Made by a program: the position numbers and the translations under genes
Origin: Anoxynatronum sibiricum
Lineage (GTDB): Bacteria > Bacillota > Clostridia > Peptostreptococcales > Tindalliaceae
Reading direction: 5' to 3'
DNA: 64,000 nucleotides
Assembly (NCBI RefSeq): GCF_039414295.1
Contig: NZ_JBCITM010000008.1
Span: 1 to 64,000 of the forward strand
The notes under the pieces: generated by a model
Databases searched by the model: none
What the model saw: only the letters and a program-made list of their open reading frames with translations
Told to the model about the DNA's origin: nothing
Shown: positions 42,200 through 51,519 of the stretch, piece after piece
Position numbering within the stretch: position 1 is the stretch's first letter
Layout: each line of letters begins with the position of its first letter

Positions 42200-45163
42200 T
42201 CATTCTGCTTTTTCATGTTCAATGGTAAACACACCGCCTTCAAAAATCCCATTGTGACGGATCACCGGCACGCCATAGATGGTCAGCAGTTGCTTTCCCT
42301 TCCCCGGTATGTCCACATAATGCTGATAGCCGCTGACAGGCTGATGTGTTTTTTTCATTTGTGCAAAGGGCAGTTCTTCAGGAGGAATGGGTTTCCCGTT
42401 TAAGTCTGTGATTTTCCACTGGTTGTCATCATACGTTCGATTCAGTAACTGTTCTCTGGTTAAACCAAAGACGATTTCAGCTTTTTGATTAACGTATATC
42501 AGATCACCAGATGCATCCACCATGGTTTTGGCCACCGGGCTGTGATCCAGCACCGTTTCCAGCAAATAATTGCAGTTGTGCACTTCAGCCTCCAAATGCT
42601 TCAGGCGGCTGATTTCAACAAAGGTGACCAGCACCCCTTCCACCGCATGGTAGGAGGTGCGGTAGGGGCGGGTTCTCACAAACCAGGCGCCACCACTTTC
42701 ATCCACCATTTCTCTGTCGATGGGCTGCAGGCTCTCCAACACATGGTTCACATCCTTCATGAGTGTCGAGTGGGTCTCAATAGCAGCTATATGAGAAATA
42801 GGTCTGCCAATGTCAGACTCCCTCAAGTTGGTGATCTTTTTCACCACAGGAGTGATGCGTCGTATACACAGGTTCCGGTCAAGGTAGATGGCTCCCACCT
42901 CAGTATTATGAAGCAAATTTGTCAGATCATTGTTGGCCTGGGTCAGTTCATCGATCTTGCTTTGAAATTCAGAGTTCACCGTATAAAGCTCTTCGTTCAC
43001 TGACTGAAGCTCTTCATTGGTGCTTTGCAGCTCTTCATTGGAGGCAATCAGCTCTTCATTGGAAGATTGCAGCTCTTCATTGGAAGTTTCCAGTTCTTCC
43101 ACTGTTGCCTGGAGATTTTCCCGGCTGATTTGAAGCTCATTCTCCAGTTCTTTCACCCGTTGGCTCATTTCCTGTCCCACCTCCGAGTGTGAACCGCCTC
43201 GCTCCACGGGATCACCAGCCACCGACATCTCCCTGAAGCTGATGAGGAAGTAGTGCACCTGATCCAGTTCCAACCTTCGTCCTTCAACGGCCACCTGCCT
43301 GTCTTCAAACCCGGGAATGTGTTCTATGTTCTCATACACCAGATGCGCCTGACCCTGCTTCAATCGCCGCAGCAATCCACTGACATAAAGGGATAAATCA
43401 TTGGGCAGGTGCTGCAAAATGCTGTCAGAAAACTGTCCTGCCCGCACTTGAAAAAATGGGTTCATGTCATTGATCACCTGAACGATGCGATCTTGTTGAT
43501 CCACAATCACCGATGGAGGCAGGTAGGCTTCCAGTGCATTTTCCAGTAACCTGGACTGCCGCAGGTTTTCAGCTCCAGTTCGAGTGCTGGCAGGCAATAA
43601 CTGTTGACGAACAGATGCAGCCTGCATGGGCTGCAGGGGTTGGATATCCCGCATCAATGGCGGCCGAAAACCTTCCCGGTACTGATAGATTTTCCATTTG
43701 CTGTCAATGGTTTGAAAGCCTTCGCTCATTTCTCCCAGGGTTTCACTGTTTCCCATGAAAAGAAAGCCTCCAGGCTTCAGCGAATAGTAGAACATGTTAA
43801 GAATTTTTTGCTGCATTTCCGGCTTAAGGTATATGAAGAGATTGCGGCACACCATCAGATCCAGTCGTGAAAAAGGAGGATCTTTCAGCAGATTATGAGT
43901 TGCAAAAACCACTGTTTTTCGAAGGTTTTCCTTTACCTGATAGCCATTTTCCAGACGAACGAAGTACTTGGACAGCATTTCCTGATCAATGTCGGCCACG
44001 ATGCTTTCAGGATAAATCCCCTGACTGGCTACATTCAGAGAAATTCGGTCAATATCAGTGGCAAAAATTTTCAACTCACAGGAGGATCGGCGCTTTTCCA
44101 TTTCTTCCAGACACATCATGGCCAGGGAATAGACCTCCTCCCCAGTGGAACAACCGGCCGACCAGATGCGTAAATGGCCTTTCTGACAGTTCAGGCTTGG
44201 TAGCACGTTCTCCTTTAAACTTTCGAAAGCTTCTCCATCCCGAAAAAAACGGGTAACGCCAATGAGCATCTCCCGGTATAGCGTATCTTTCTCTTTGTCT
44301 GACTCCATCAGGAAAATCAGATACTCCTCCAGGCTGTGACACCGGTTGATACTCACCCGCCGCTCCAACCGGCGAGCAATGGTATTCTCTTTGTAGTAGG
44401 AAAAGTCAATACCAATGTGGTCCCGAAGAATCAAATTGATTTTTGCCAGCGTATCCATGTTTTCCGGCAGCACTTTTTCAAGGGTTTTACTGTCGGAAAT
44501 AAAGGGGTGCTTCACATAGTTAAGCAGCGCCTCTCCCATCTGAGCCGGCGGAAGAATAAAATCCACCAGCCCCGTGGAAATGGAACTGCGGGGCATACCG
44601 TCAAACTTGGCAGTCTGCTCATCCTGCACCACAATGATCCCCCCAGCCTCCTTCACCGCCCTGATTCCCAGCGTGCCGTCACTTCCAGTGCCGGAAAGAA
44701 TCACAGCCATGGCCTGTTTACCTTGATCTGCTGCCAGGGATCTTAAAAACACATCTATGGGAAGATTCAGAGCTTTCTGGCTTCGCTGTTCCTCCAGATA
44801 GAGTTTGCCGTGAAAAAGCATCAGATTTTTACGGGGAGGTATCAGGTAGATGTTGTTGGGAGCCACCGGCATACCATCTTCTGCAATATGAATGGCCATA
44901 GCCGTATGACGGGCCAGCAGTTCGTCCATCATGCTGCGGTAATCCGGTGACAGATGTTGAATCACAACGAAGGACATTCCCGTATCTCTGGGCATGAACT
45001 TAAAAAAATCCTGAAGCGCTTCCAACCCTCCAGCAGAAGCACCGATTCCCACATAGTATAGAGGCTTTCCCAGTATCGGCACTTCATTCGCCGGTTTAAC
45101 CGAAGGGATTTTTGTTTCTTCTGCCATCCTGCCATCGTCCTCTCCGCCTCTGTTTCCAGGCAT
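42200..45163 (-). CDS. CheB-CheR-PAS multidomain signalling protein
   Basis: 987 residues. A CheB methylesterase domain (about 35-220: G-I-G-A-S-A-G-G with the serine, I-Q-H, G-S-D-G-T) is followed by a CheR methyltransferase (about 240-490: T-R-F-F-R-D, S-A-G-C-S-T-G-E-E, D-I-D, C-R-N-L-F-I-Y-L). Then come a PAS-like region, a long coiled coil of E-E-L-Q-S-x-N heptads (about 665-735), and two PAS domains at the C-terminus. CheB has no receiver domain. No chemoreceptor or CheA is nearby. A second in-frame ATG at 45127 is an alternative start; neither has a strong ribosome site. Confidence 0.93.
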   Translation of the reverse strand: MPGNRGGEDDGRMAEETKIPSVKPANEVPILGKPLYYVGIGASAGGLEALQDFFKFMPRDTGMSFVVIQHLSPDYRSMMDELLARHTAMAIHIAEDGMPVAPNNIYLIPPRKNLMLFHGKLYLEEQRSQKALNLPIDVFLRSLAADQGKQAMAVILSGTGSDGTLGIRAVKEAGGIIVVQDEQTAKFDGMPRSSISTGLVDFILPPAQMGEALLNYVKHPFISDSKTLEKVLPENMDTLAKINLILRDHIGIDFSYYKENTIARRLERRVSINRCHSLEEYLIFLMESDKEKDTLYREMLIGVTRFFRDGEAFESLKENVLPSLNCQKGHLRIWSAGCSTGEEVYSLAMMCLEEMEKRRSSCELKIFATDIDRISLNVASQGIYPESIVADIDQEMLSKYFVRLENGYQVKENLRKTVVFATHNLLKDPPFSRLDLMVCRNLFIYLKPEMQQKILNMFYYSLKPGGFLFMGNSETLGEMSEGFQTIDSKWKIYQYREGFRPPLMRDIQPLQPMQAASVRQQLLPASTRTGAENLRQSRLLENALEAYLPPSVIVDQQDRIVQVINDMNPFFQVRAGQFSDSILQHLPNDLSLYVSGLLRRLKQGQAHLVYENIEHIPGFEDRQVAVEGRRLELDQVHYFLISFREMSVAGDPVERGGSHSEVGQEMSQRVKELENELQISRENLQATVEELETSNEELQSSNEELIASNEELQSTNEELQSVNEELYTVNSEFQSKIDELTQANNDLTNLLHNTEVGAIYLDRNLCIRRITPVVKKITNLRESDIGRPISHIAAIETHSTLMKDVNHVLESLQPIDREMVDESGGAWFVRTRPYRTSYHAVEGVLVTFVEISRLKHLEAEVHNCNYLLETVLDHSPVAKTMVDASGDLIYVNQKAEIVFGLTREQLLNRTYDDNQWKITDLNGKPIPPEELPFAQMKKTHQPVSGYQHYVDIPGKGKQLLTIYGVPVIRHNGIFEGGVFTIEHEKAE
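42985..43098 (-). repeat. 21-bp coding repeats (coiled-coil heptads)
   Basis: AGCTCTTCATTGG recurs at 21-bp spacing in the CheB-CheR-PAS gene, encoding tandem N-E-E-L-Q-S-x heptads. This coding repeat is typical of the family. Confidence 0.85.
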
Positions 45164-45302
45164 TCTTTGATCTCTTTTATCTCTTCAGGCACTGCAGCGA
45201 CTGCCCTCATCCAATTGATCCAAAAATCACCGACAGAAAGTTGCGATTCCCTGTTTTTTGTTTCGCAATAAAACGAAAAATCGGATTTTTTGCGGGTATT
45301 GT

Positions 45303-45331
45303 TTGAATTTTCGATGATCAACAGTTATAAT
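45303..45331 (+). promoter_or_regulatory. Sigma-A promoter of the Lrp-type gene
   Basis: TTGAAT-N17-TATAAT, 52 bp before the start. Confidence 0.8.
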
Positions 45332-45383
45332 GGAATAGACTGAGATTGTTTCGTTCATCGAAACCACGGAAGGGATGATGTGT

Positions 45384-45842
45384 ATGAAAAACCCCTATGG
45401 CCTTGATCATGTCGATATGAAGATTATCCGGATGCTGCAACGGGACGGCCGCACCCCCAACACAGACATTGCCAGAGAGTTGGGCGTCTCAGAATCCACC
45501 GTTCGCAACCGGATATCGCGACTCATTGACAATAAAGTCATGCAGATCGTTGCCGTTGCCGACCCGTTCAAGCTGGGACTGGATGTGGCAGCCATGATCA
45601 AGATTCATTCTGACATCAAAAAAGTAGACCATGTGGCAGCGGAACTGGGAAAAATCAATGAAATCTGGTACATCGCCCTTGCCACAGGCCGATCCACTTT
45701 TGATATTGAGGTTTACGTCAAAAACATTCACCAGCTCCACGAGCTGCTGGAAAAGAAAATTTGGCCCATCGACGGCATCGAGCAGACAGAAACCTCAGTG
45801 GTGCTTTCGTACCTGAAGCGGGAATACTGCTGGAACTTCTAA
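45384..45842 (+). CDS. Lrp/AsnC family transcriptional regulator
   Basis: 152 residues: an N-terminal helix-turn-helix (L-D-x-x-D-M-K-I-I-R-M-L-Q-R-D-G-R and E-L-G-V-S-E-S-T-V-R-N-R-I) and a C-terminal RAM effector/dimer domain. Such proteins form octamers and respond to amino acids. The ATG at 45384 has GGAAGGGA eight bases upstream; the earlier ATGs at 45375/45378 overlap that site. No obvious target operon is next to it. Confidence 0.93.
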   Translation: MKNPYGLDHVDMKIIRMLQRDGRTPNTDIARELGVSESTVRNRISRLIDNKVMQIVAVADPFKLGLDVAAMIKIHSDIKKVDHVAAELGKINEIWYIALATGRSTFDIEVYVKNIHQLHELLEKKIWPIDGIEQTETSVVLSYLKREYCWNF

Positions 45843-45853
45843 AGCACAACCCG

Positions 45854-46456
45854 CTACAGCAAATCCCCTTTTTCGTCGAAGAAACTGGGAGGAAACTTAA
45901 TGACACCCTGCACCCCTTTCAGGGCGCCTTTTTTCAGCTCCAGCACCTGCAGGTAGTCTTCCTCATCGAACCCAAAGGGCATATGAATGCTTCTGGGAAC
46001 AGCCGGCTCAAAACCAAAACGGCTGTAATAGGCCAAGTCTCCCACCACCACCATGACTGGCAGCGGCATTCTTTTGGCTGCAGCAATACCAATTCGAATT
46101 AGTTCCTGACCTATGCCCCGCCGCTGAAAATCTGGCAAGACCGAAACAGGCCCCAGCACCAATGCGTTGTGGGGCTTTTTTTTGTCTTCAATTTCAAGCA
46201 GCGAAATCATACTCTGACCCACCAACACGCCATCACACAGCGCCACCAATGCCAGCGAAGGCAAATATCCGGAACTCTGACGAATCTTTTCCACCAGCTG
46301 CCATTCCTGACCGGTACTGAAGGGCATAGGGGCGAATGCTTCGCGTATGACTTCACGAATGACCGGCACTTCTTTTTTGTCTTCCGGACGGACCACCAGT
46401 TCCCGGCAGGACATCCGAAAGGGTGACTGATGCTTCTTCGGAGTTTGCTTTGCCAT
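45854..46456 (-). CDS. GNAT family N-acetyltransferase
   Basis: 200 residues with the acetyl-CoA loop Q-R-R-G-I-G (R/QxxGxG/A) near residue 125 and the fold of YhbS-type acetyltransferases (L-G-P-V-S-V-L-P, Y-Y-S-R-F-G-F). Substrate unknown. The ATG at 46456 has GGAGGGTGG upstream; the longer frame from 46561 is unsupported. It converges on the Lrp gene with an 11-bp gap. Confidence 0.9.
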   Translation of the reverse strand: MAKQTPKKHQSPFRMSCRELVVRPEDKKEVPVIREVIREAFAPMPFSTGQEWQLVEKIRQSSGYLPSLALVALCDGVLVGQSMISLLEIEDKKKPHNALVLGPVSVLPDFQRRGIGQELIRIGIAAAKRMPLPVMVVVGDLAYYSRFGFEPAVPRSIHMPFGFDEEDYLQVLELKKGALKGVQGVIKFPPSFFDEKGDLL

Positions 46457-46775
46457 TTGCCCACCCTCCTCACTGTCTGAATATGGGTAGTATACCCAAC
46501 AAGCCTTGGTCATAACGCGGCATGTGAACAAAACTGCCTCCACAGGGTTTTCATTGATCATGGTCAGGAATAGTGAATAATGAAAATCAAAACGAAAAGC
46601 ATTGAAATCACTTTATCTACTCCTTTTCTATGCATGATACTTACTGCCTAAGATAAAATAGACTCCTTGCAAACTCCTACTATCATCTGTTTCAGTCCAT
46701 TTTTTAATAGGTGCATCTCTTGTACATACAGCTTTAGATGCTCCGCTCCTACGCCAATCATTTTTCAACATCAGC
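46457..46775. other. AT-rich gap, no gene seen
   Basis: The only structure noted is the small palindrome GGGTA-GTA-TACCC near 46483-46495 just before the acetyltransferase gene, overlapping a TATACT that may be its -10 box. Confidence 0.4.
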
Positions 46776-46818
46776 AAAATGAAAACGCGCCTGATTTGCC
46801 AAAAGGCATTGCAGGCGC
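46776..46818 (-). terminator. Terminator of hisS
   Basis: GCGCCT...GGC stem (46787-46818, imperfect) followed on the minus strand by TTTTCATTTT, 15 bases past the hisS stop. Confidence 0.75.
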
Positions 46819-46833
46819 AGGATGATCACGTCT

Positions 46834-48156
46834 TTATTGATTGATGATGTTTGCAGCTTCTTCAAAGGAAAGGCGCTGCTGTTCACCGTCGGTCATGTTT
46901 TTCAGCGTAAGCAGCCCGTCGGCCACTTCTTCGTCTCCAATGAGCACCACATAGGGAATGCCATGTTTGTTGGCATAGTTCATCTTCTTGGCAATTTTAG
47001 CCTCTTCCAGGTAAACTTCTGTCACCACGCCGGCATTCCGCAGGCGACTGGCCACACGGGCACAGGTTTCAAGGGTATTGCCGATGGGCACCACCAGCGC
47101 CTGAGATAACGATGAAATGTTCTCTTCTCCCAGAATCCCGGCTTCATTCAACTGATAGAACAACCGGGTAAGGCCGATGGAAATGCCCACGCCAGGAAGC
47201 TTTTCCTTTGTATAATACTCAGCCAGATTATCATAGCGGCCGCCGGAGCATACAGACCCAATTTCCGGGTAATCCCGCAGCAGGGTTTCGTAGACGGTGC
47301 CGGTGTAGTAGTCCAGCCCCCGGACGATTTTCAGTTCAATGGCAAAGCTCTCTTCCGGCACCCCAAAGGCCCGAATGAGGGTGACCACCGTGTTCAGCTC
47401 TTCCAGTCCTTCCCGAAACTGTTCATTGTCGATGCCCAGCGCCGCCAGGGCTTCCAGCTTTTCTGAGTTGGTGCCTTCAATGGCGATGAAATCGAAGACA
47501 CCGCTGATGGCGGTTGCGTCAATACCAGCCTCTTCCAGCTCTTTTCGGGTTTTTTCGGGCCCGATTTTTTCCAGCTTGTCAATGGCCCGGAGCATCTCCG
47601 GTTTTCCTGCCACGCCATAGTGGGCAAAAAGTCCGTTCATGAGTCTTCGGTTGTTGATGCGAATGACAAAGGGAGGAAGGCCGATTTCGGTGAACACATT
47701 ATAAATGATGGCCGGGATCTCAGCGTCAGTGGCAATGCTCAGTTTTTCACGGCCAATGACATCAATATCGCACTGGTAGAATTCACGAAAACGCCCTTTC
47801 TGGTTCCGCTCCCCCCGATAGACCTTGCCAATCTGGTACCGTCGAAAGGGAAAGGTAAGATCACCCATGTGCTGGGCCACGTAACGGGCCAGGGGCACCG
47901 TGAGATCAAACCGCATGGAAAGGTCACTGTCGCCTTTCATGAAGCGGTAAACCTGTTTTTCTGTTTCGCCGCCGCCCTTGGCCAGGAGCACCTCCGATTT
48001 TTCAATCACCGGAGTGTCCAGAGGGGCAAAGCCATAACGCTCATACACCCGGCGGATGGTGTCCATCATCCGGTTAAAGCGAATTTGCTCTGCCGGCAGC
48101 AGTTCCATGAATCCCGGCAGGGTCGAGGGCTTCACGATGTTCTGTTTTTCACTCAT
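46834..48156 (-). CDS. hisS: Histidyl-tRNA synthetase
   Basis: 440 residues, a class II synthetase. Motif 2 is F-R-R-Y-Q-I-G-K-V-Y-R-G-E-R, the histidine-specific motif is R-G-L-D-Y-Y-T-G-T-V-Y-E, and motif 3 is G-V-G-I-S-I-G-L-T-R. The C-terminal anticodon-binding domain covers about 340-435. It charges tRNA-His. GGGAGG site before the ATG. Upstream there is an extended -10 promoter but no room for or sign of a T-box leader. Confidence 0.97.
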   Translation of the reverse strand: MSEKQNIVKPSTLPGFMELLPAEQIRFNRMMDTIRRVYERYGFAPLDTPVIEKSEVLLAKGGGETEKQVYRFMKGDSDLSMRFDLTVPLARYVAQHMGDLTFPFRRYQIGKVYRGERNQKGRFREFYQCDIDVIGREKLSIATDAEIPAIIYNVFTEIGLPPFVIRINNRRLMNGLFAHYGVAGKPEMLRAIDKLEKIGPEKTRKELEEAGIDATAISGVFDFIAIEGTNSEKLEALAALGIDNEQFREGLEELNTVVTLIRAFGVPEESFAIELKIVRGLDYYTGTVYETLLRDYPEIGSVCSGGRYDNLAEYYTKEKLPGVGISIGLTRLFYQLNEAGILGEENISSLSQALVVPIGNTLETCARVASRLRNAGVVTEVYLEEAKIAKKMNYANKHGIPYVVLIGDEEVADGLLTLKNMTDGEQQRLSFEEAANIINQ

Positions 48157-48192
48157 ATGGATTCCTCCCTCATTTAAGTAATGAATGAGAGT

Positions 48193-48201
48193 ATTATACC
48201 A
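48193..48201 (-). promoter_or_regulatory. Extended -10 promoter of hisS
   Basis: TGGTATAAT on the minus strand, 37 bp before the start. Confidence 0.6.
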
Positions 48202-48252
48202 TAAACCGGCTCTATAAGCACATCACACAAGACTGAAGACACAGAAACTTGA

Positions 48253-48462
48253 TCAAGTCAGCCAGCATCCCTTCGCAGATGGCGCCTTTCTTCTTTTATC
48301 AAAAGATGCAGAAGCAGACCCCACCAGTATCAATATGACGTCAGTATTGATAGTTTTTTGGAGCTCCCCTCTTTTGCGGCCATTCTTAAGGGCAACCGCT
48401 TCTGCCCGGGGCAGCTTGGGATCCATGGTGACAAGGTGCCCATTGACCAACTGCAAGTCCAT
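48253..48462 (-). pseudogene. Truncated amidohydrolase N-terminus
   Basis: The first ~30 residues (M-D-L-Q-L-V-N-G-H-L-V-T-M-D-P then R-A-E-A-V-A-L-K-N-G-R) are the standard start of metal-dependent amidohydrolases of the YtcJ type, which are over 500 residues long. After that the sequence turns into unrelated residues and stops at about 70. There is still a good GGAAGGA site. It looks like a deletion remnant lying between hisS and the NAD-kinase-like gene. Confidence 0.6.
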
Positions 48463-48505
48463 TTCGTCCTTCCTTTTTCCCATCTCTTTTAGGCTCATGC
48501 TGCTG

Positions 48506-49663
48506 TCAGGAACGCTTCACCGAATACATGATCGAATCTTTGTAGCCTGTCATCACTTTATAGTAGCCCTCCAGCTCCAAGTCCAGACTTTCATCTCCCG
48601 TATCCACCATCAGCGGTTTTCCGCCAAGGGCATTGATCTTTGTCAGAGCTGCCATGATCGTCACGTGCTCTCTCCCTGCCTGACGGATCACCGCTGGACT
48701 CAACTGCTGGTTGCCCCGGCCAAAAATATAACCCTGGCCGCCAATGGGTGTGATCACCAGTCGGCACTCCTTGCCTTTTATGGCTGTGAGAATTTCTTTT
48801 TCCGTTGCATCACTGCCCACTAACCGCCGGTTCAATACCAAGTCCACCCCCAAAAGAGTGGCCGGCAGATCAAGGGCCGCCATCACCTGCCTTGTGGTGG
48901 AACCAGGCCCAATCACATAAACCACATCCGGCGCCATGCTGTCCACCACCCTGAGGGCAATGGCTTTTTGAGCCCCTTCGTCTGCCAGAGAACTGCCGCT
49001 CTTTCTTCCCTGCATCAACCGGGCTTCGTCTGGCACCCTCAGGTATCCATATAACCGAGTGCTGACACTGCCCCTTCGATAAGCCGCTTCATCAATGTCC
49101 AACACTTCTTCCGATTTCAGCTGAGCGATCTCCCGCCTCAGAAACCGTCGGGCCATCTCCCCTGCCTTCTCCGGACTTAGGGCATATACCGGAGAGTGGA
49201 TTTTCACGCCGGCAGGAACGCCCACCACCGACACCTTTTCTCCAACAGCCGCATACACATCTCTGGCAGTTCCGTCACCACCCACAAACAATATGAGCGA
49301 TACTCCTGTTTCCATCAGCTCTCTGGCAGCATGGCGGGTATCTTCAGATGTGGTGCTGTGACTGGCCCCCGGTTCATTCTTCATTCCAACGTCATTGATC
49401 CTTTTACTGTTGCCAGGCGACAGCAGCTGACAGCCAAAACCCAGTTCTTTGACAATGACTTCTCCCATATCGCCAGCAGGGGTGAGGATGACCATTTCTT
49501 TTTTTAGTGACAGGAGTACTTCCAAAGCCCTGGAGGCTCTTGCTCCCGCCCGGGGAACGGCCCCCCTGGCAAGCGCTTCTTCCAGCACCCCGTCGGTTCC
49601 CTTCAATCCAACAGCCCCGCCCATTCCAGCCACTGGATTGATGATCAATCCCAGTTTCAACAA
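48506..49663 (-). CDS. ATP-NAD kinase-like protein (AcoX type)
   Basis: 385 residues. G-L-I-I-N-P-V-A-G-M-G-G at the start and F-V-G-G-D-G-T-A-R-D near 130 are the NAD-kinase/diacylglycerol-kinase nucleotide motifs. The C-terminal half (G-P-G-S-T-T, I-G-G-Q-G-Y-I-F-G-R-G-N-Q) is that of ATP-NAD kinase family proteins, including AcoX of acetoin clusters. Actual kinase activity is unproven for this branch. The ATG at 49669 sits directly on the GGGAGGG site, so a TTG at 49663 is the better-spaced start. It is 256 bp downstream of gcvPB. Confidence 0.85.
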   Translation of the reverse strand: MLKLGLIINPVAGMGGAVGLKGTDGVLEEALARGAVPRAGARASRALEVLLSLKKEMVILTPAGDMGEVIVKELGFGCQLLSPGNSKRINDVGMKNEPGASHSTTSEDTRHAARELMETGVSLILFVGGDGTARDVYAAVGEKVSVVGVPAGVKIHSPVYALSPEKAGEMARRFLRREIAQLKSEEVLDIDEAAYRRGSVSTRLYGYLRVPDEARLMQGRKSGSSLADEGAQKAIALRVVDSMAPDVVYVIGPGSTTRQVMAALDLPATLLGVDLVLNRRLVGSDATEKEILTAIKGKECRLVITPIGGQGYIFGRGNQQLSPAVIRQAGREHVTIMAALTKINALGGKPLMVDTGDESLDLELEGYYKVMTGYKDSIMYSVKRS

Positions 49664-49919
49664 ACTCATCCCTCCCTGGAAAATCTGTTATCGCAGGTCC
49701 CCTGCTGCTATCCCCAAGCCTTTCTGCAACCGTCAGTGATTCTCTTTTTATGTTTCCACTGAAAAGCCACCCTGTTCCTTCAATGATTGTCAGGATAACA
49801 TCATCACGCCCGGCCAAACACCCTCCGGGATTTAAACTGCACCTTCTGATAAGGGTCTGCTCTTCTTTAAGCAGCCTTCAAGTTCAGATGGTATTGCAAA
49901 CAGTTATATCCAACTAATG
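49664..49919. other. Gap between gcvPB and the NAD-kinase-like gene
   Basis: 256 bases with no supported gene and no terminator-quality hairpin, so read-through from the gcv unit is possible. No glycine-riboswitch pattern recognised. Confidence 0.4.
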
Positions 49920-51485
49920 CTAATCAGCCGGCTGGCTTTTCTTCAGATAGGTACGCCAGGTGAGGGCCCACCCATCCGGGTCATCCATTCCTGATTCGTC
50001 CACTTGATGGATAACACTGTTGTGGGGAGCCGTTTTCACCAGCTCTGGATTCTCGTAAGATTCCTGAACAATATGGGTCAATGTGGCAATGTACTCGTCC
50101 AAATCTGCTTTTGAAGGGGTTTCTGTGGGCTCCAGAGTGGCTGGTTCCGGCACGTGATAGGGATGATGGCTGGTCCAGTAATGGAGTCCGAAATCCAGCA
50201 TGCGTCGCTGGATATCAGCGGTGGTCACCCCCGTGTCATCTGCCAGTTTTTTCAGAGTGAAACGCACCTGTTCAATCCGCTGCTTTTCTGGATCATAGGG
50301 AGCATCGATTCCTTTGATTTCCAACAGCTTTCGGTAAAGGTAGTTGTTGTTCAGCACCGCCACCTTGGCCGCTTCATAAAGGCCCTCTGCCCCCATGGTA
50401 CGGGTCCAGGCGTAGGCTTTCAGCACCACCGGCGGCACTCCATGGAATGACCGAGTACGGCCAATGCTGTTGGGCAGGTCATGGTCAAGAAAGTATTGGT
50501 CGTCATCAAAGTCCACCAAAGGGGCTGGCAGAAAGCTTTTTAACTGGGCGGTCACCCCTAAAGCACCTGACCCAGGCCCTCCGCACCCATGAGGTGTTCC
50601 GAAGCTTTTGTGAAGGTTAAAGAAGCACATGTCAAACCCGGCTTCCCTGGCCCTGGTGACACCAAACAAGCCATTGGCATTGGCCTGATCATAGCCGCAA
50701 AGCCCCCCATACTGATGCACCAGATCTGTGAAGTCTTTGATTCGCTTGTTATAAAGCCCTGTGTCTTCTGGGTTGGCGCAGATAAACCCAGCTGTCCGAT
50801 GAGAAACAGCTGCTTTGAACGCCTCTGGGTCTGGGTAACCCTCTGCATCAGGGTAAATGGTAATGATTTTATATCCTTTCAATGCCGGGCAGGCTGCGTC
50901 AGAAGGGTGGGAATGCACGGTGGTAATGATTTCATCCCGTTGGTCATCTTCGCCCTTATGGCGATGCCAAGCTTTGATGATGGACGCCATGGCAAAAGCC
51001 GCCTGACTGCCGCTGGAAGTTTGAAAAGTGAACTGATCCATGCCGGATATTTCCCGCAGCATCAGATCCATTTCATAGTAAATTTGCAAGGCTCCCTGAA
51101 CCGTTTCCACAGGCTGCTCTGGATGCAGGGCTGCCATTTGAGGAAGACCTGCCAACCGGTCATTGATTTTAGGATTATACTTTAGGGTGCAGGTTCCCTG
51201 GCCAATTTCAATGTTCATATCCCCTCCCAGGGTTTCCTGGGAAAGCCGCATGTAGTGGCGCAGTACCCGAGGCTGGGCCATTTCTGGCAGGGCCGGCGGC
51301 GTCTTTCGCCGCAAATGAGGAGGCAATGAGGAAACGCCGTCGCCTGCCACTTCCCTCACTTTTTCATCTGCCTGAGGCACGGCAATGCCCCGCTCCCCTT
51401 TTTGGCTTAGTTCAAAAATAACAGGCTCGTCCCACTTGGCCTGGTGAAAGTTGCGCACAAGGTAATTTCGATTAATTCGTTTCAT
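49920..51485 (-). CDS. gcvPB: Glycine decarboxylase subunit 2 (P-protein beta)
   Basis: 521 residues. The PLP-binding lysine is in N-L-H-K-S-F-G-T-P-H-G-C-G-G-P-G, the signature of the glycine cleavage P-protein. With GcvPA it decarboxylates glycine and passes the aminomethyl group to lipoylated GcvH. The ATG at 51485 has GGAAGG upstream and lies 34 bp after gcvPA; the longer frame to 51551 is rejected. GcvT and GcvH are not in the window. Confidence 0.96.
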   Translation of the reverse strand: MKRINRNYLVRNFHQAKWDEPVIFELSQKGERGIAVPQADEKVREVAGDGVSSLPPHLRRKTPPALPEMAQPRVLRHYMRLSQETLGGDMNIEIGQGTCTLKYNPKINDRLAGLPQMAALHPEQPVETVQGALQIYYEMDLMLREISGMDQFTFQTSSGSQAAFAMASIIKAWHRHKGEDDQRDEIITTVHSHPSDAACPALKGYKIITIYPDAEGYPDPEAFKAAVSHRTAGFICANPEDTGLYNKRIKDFTDLVHQYGGLCGYDQANANGLFGVTRAREAGFDMCFFNLHKSFGTPHGCGGPGSGALGVTAQLKSFLPAPLVDFDDDQYFLDHDLPNSIGRTRSFHGVPPVVLKAYAWTRTMGAEGLYEAAKVAVLNNNYLYRKLLEIKGIDAPYDPEKQRIEQVRFTLKKLADDTGVTTADIQRRMLDFGLHYWTSHHPYHVPEPATLEPTETPSKADLDEYIATLTHIVQESYENPELVKTAPHNSVIHQVDESGMDDPDGWALTWRTYLKKSQPAD

Positions 51486-51519
51486 GGTTTTTCCTTCCTT
51501 TCCATGGGTATTCCCGCCG

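Noticed and set aside
42985..43098. Regular 21-bp repeats suggestive of a CRISPR or tandem array
   Set aside because: They encode coiled-coil heptads within an intact reading frame.
44962..45321. 119-codon minus-strand frame overlapping the CheB-CheR-PAS start
   Set aside because: Different frame from the real gene, no ribosome site, no recognisable fold.
48157..48252. T-box leader for hisS
   Set aside because: Too short, and no T-box consensus or antiterminator was found; only an extended -10 promoter is visible.
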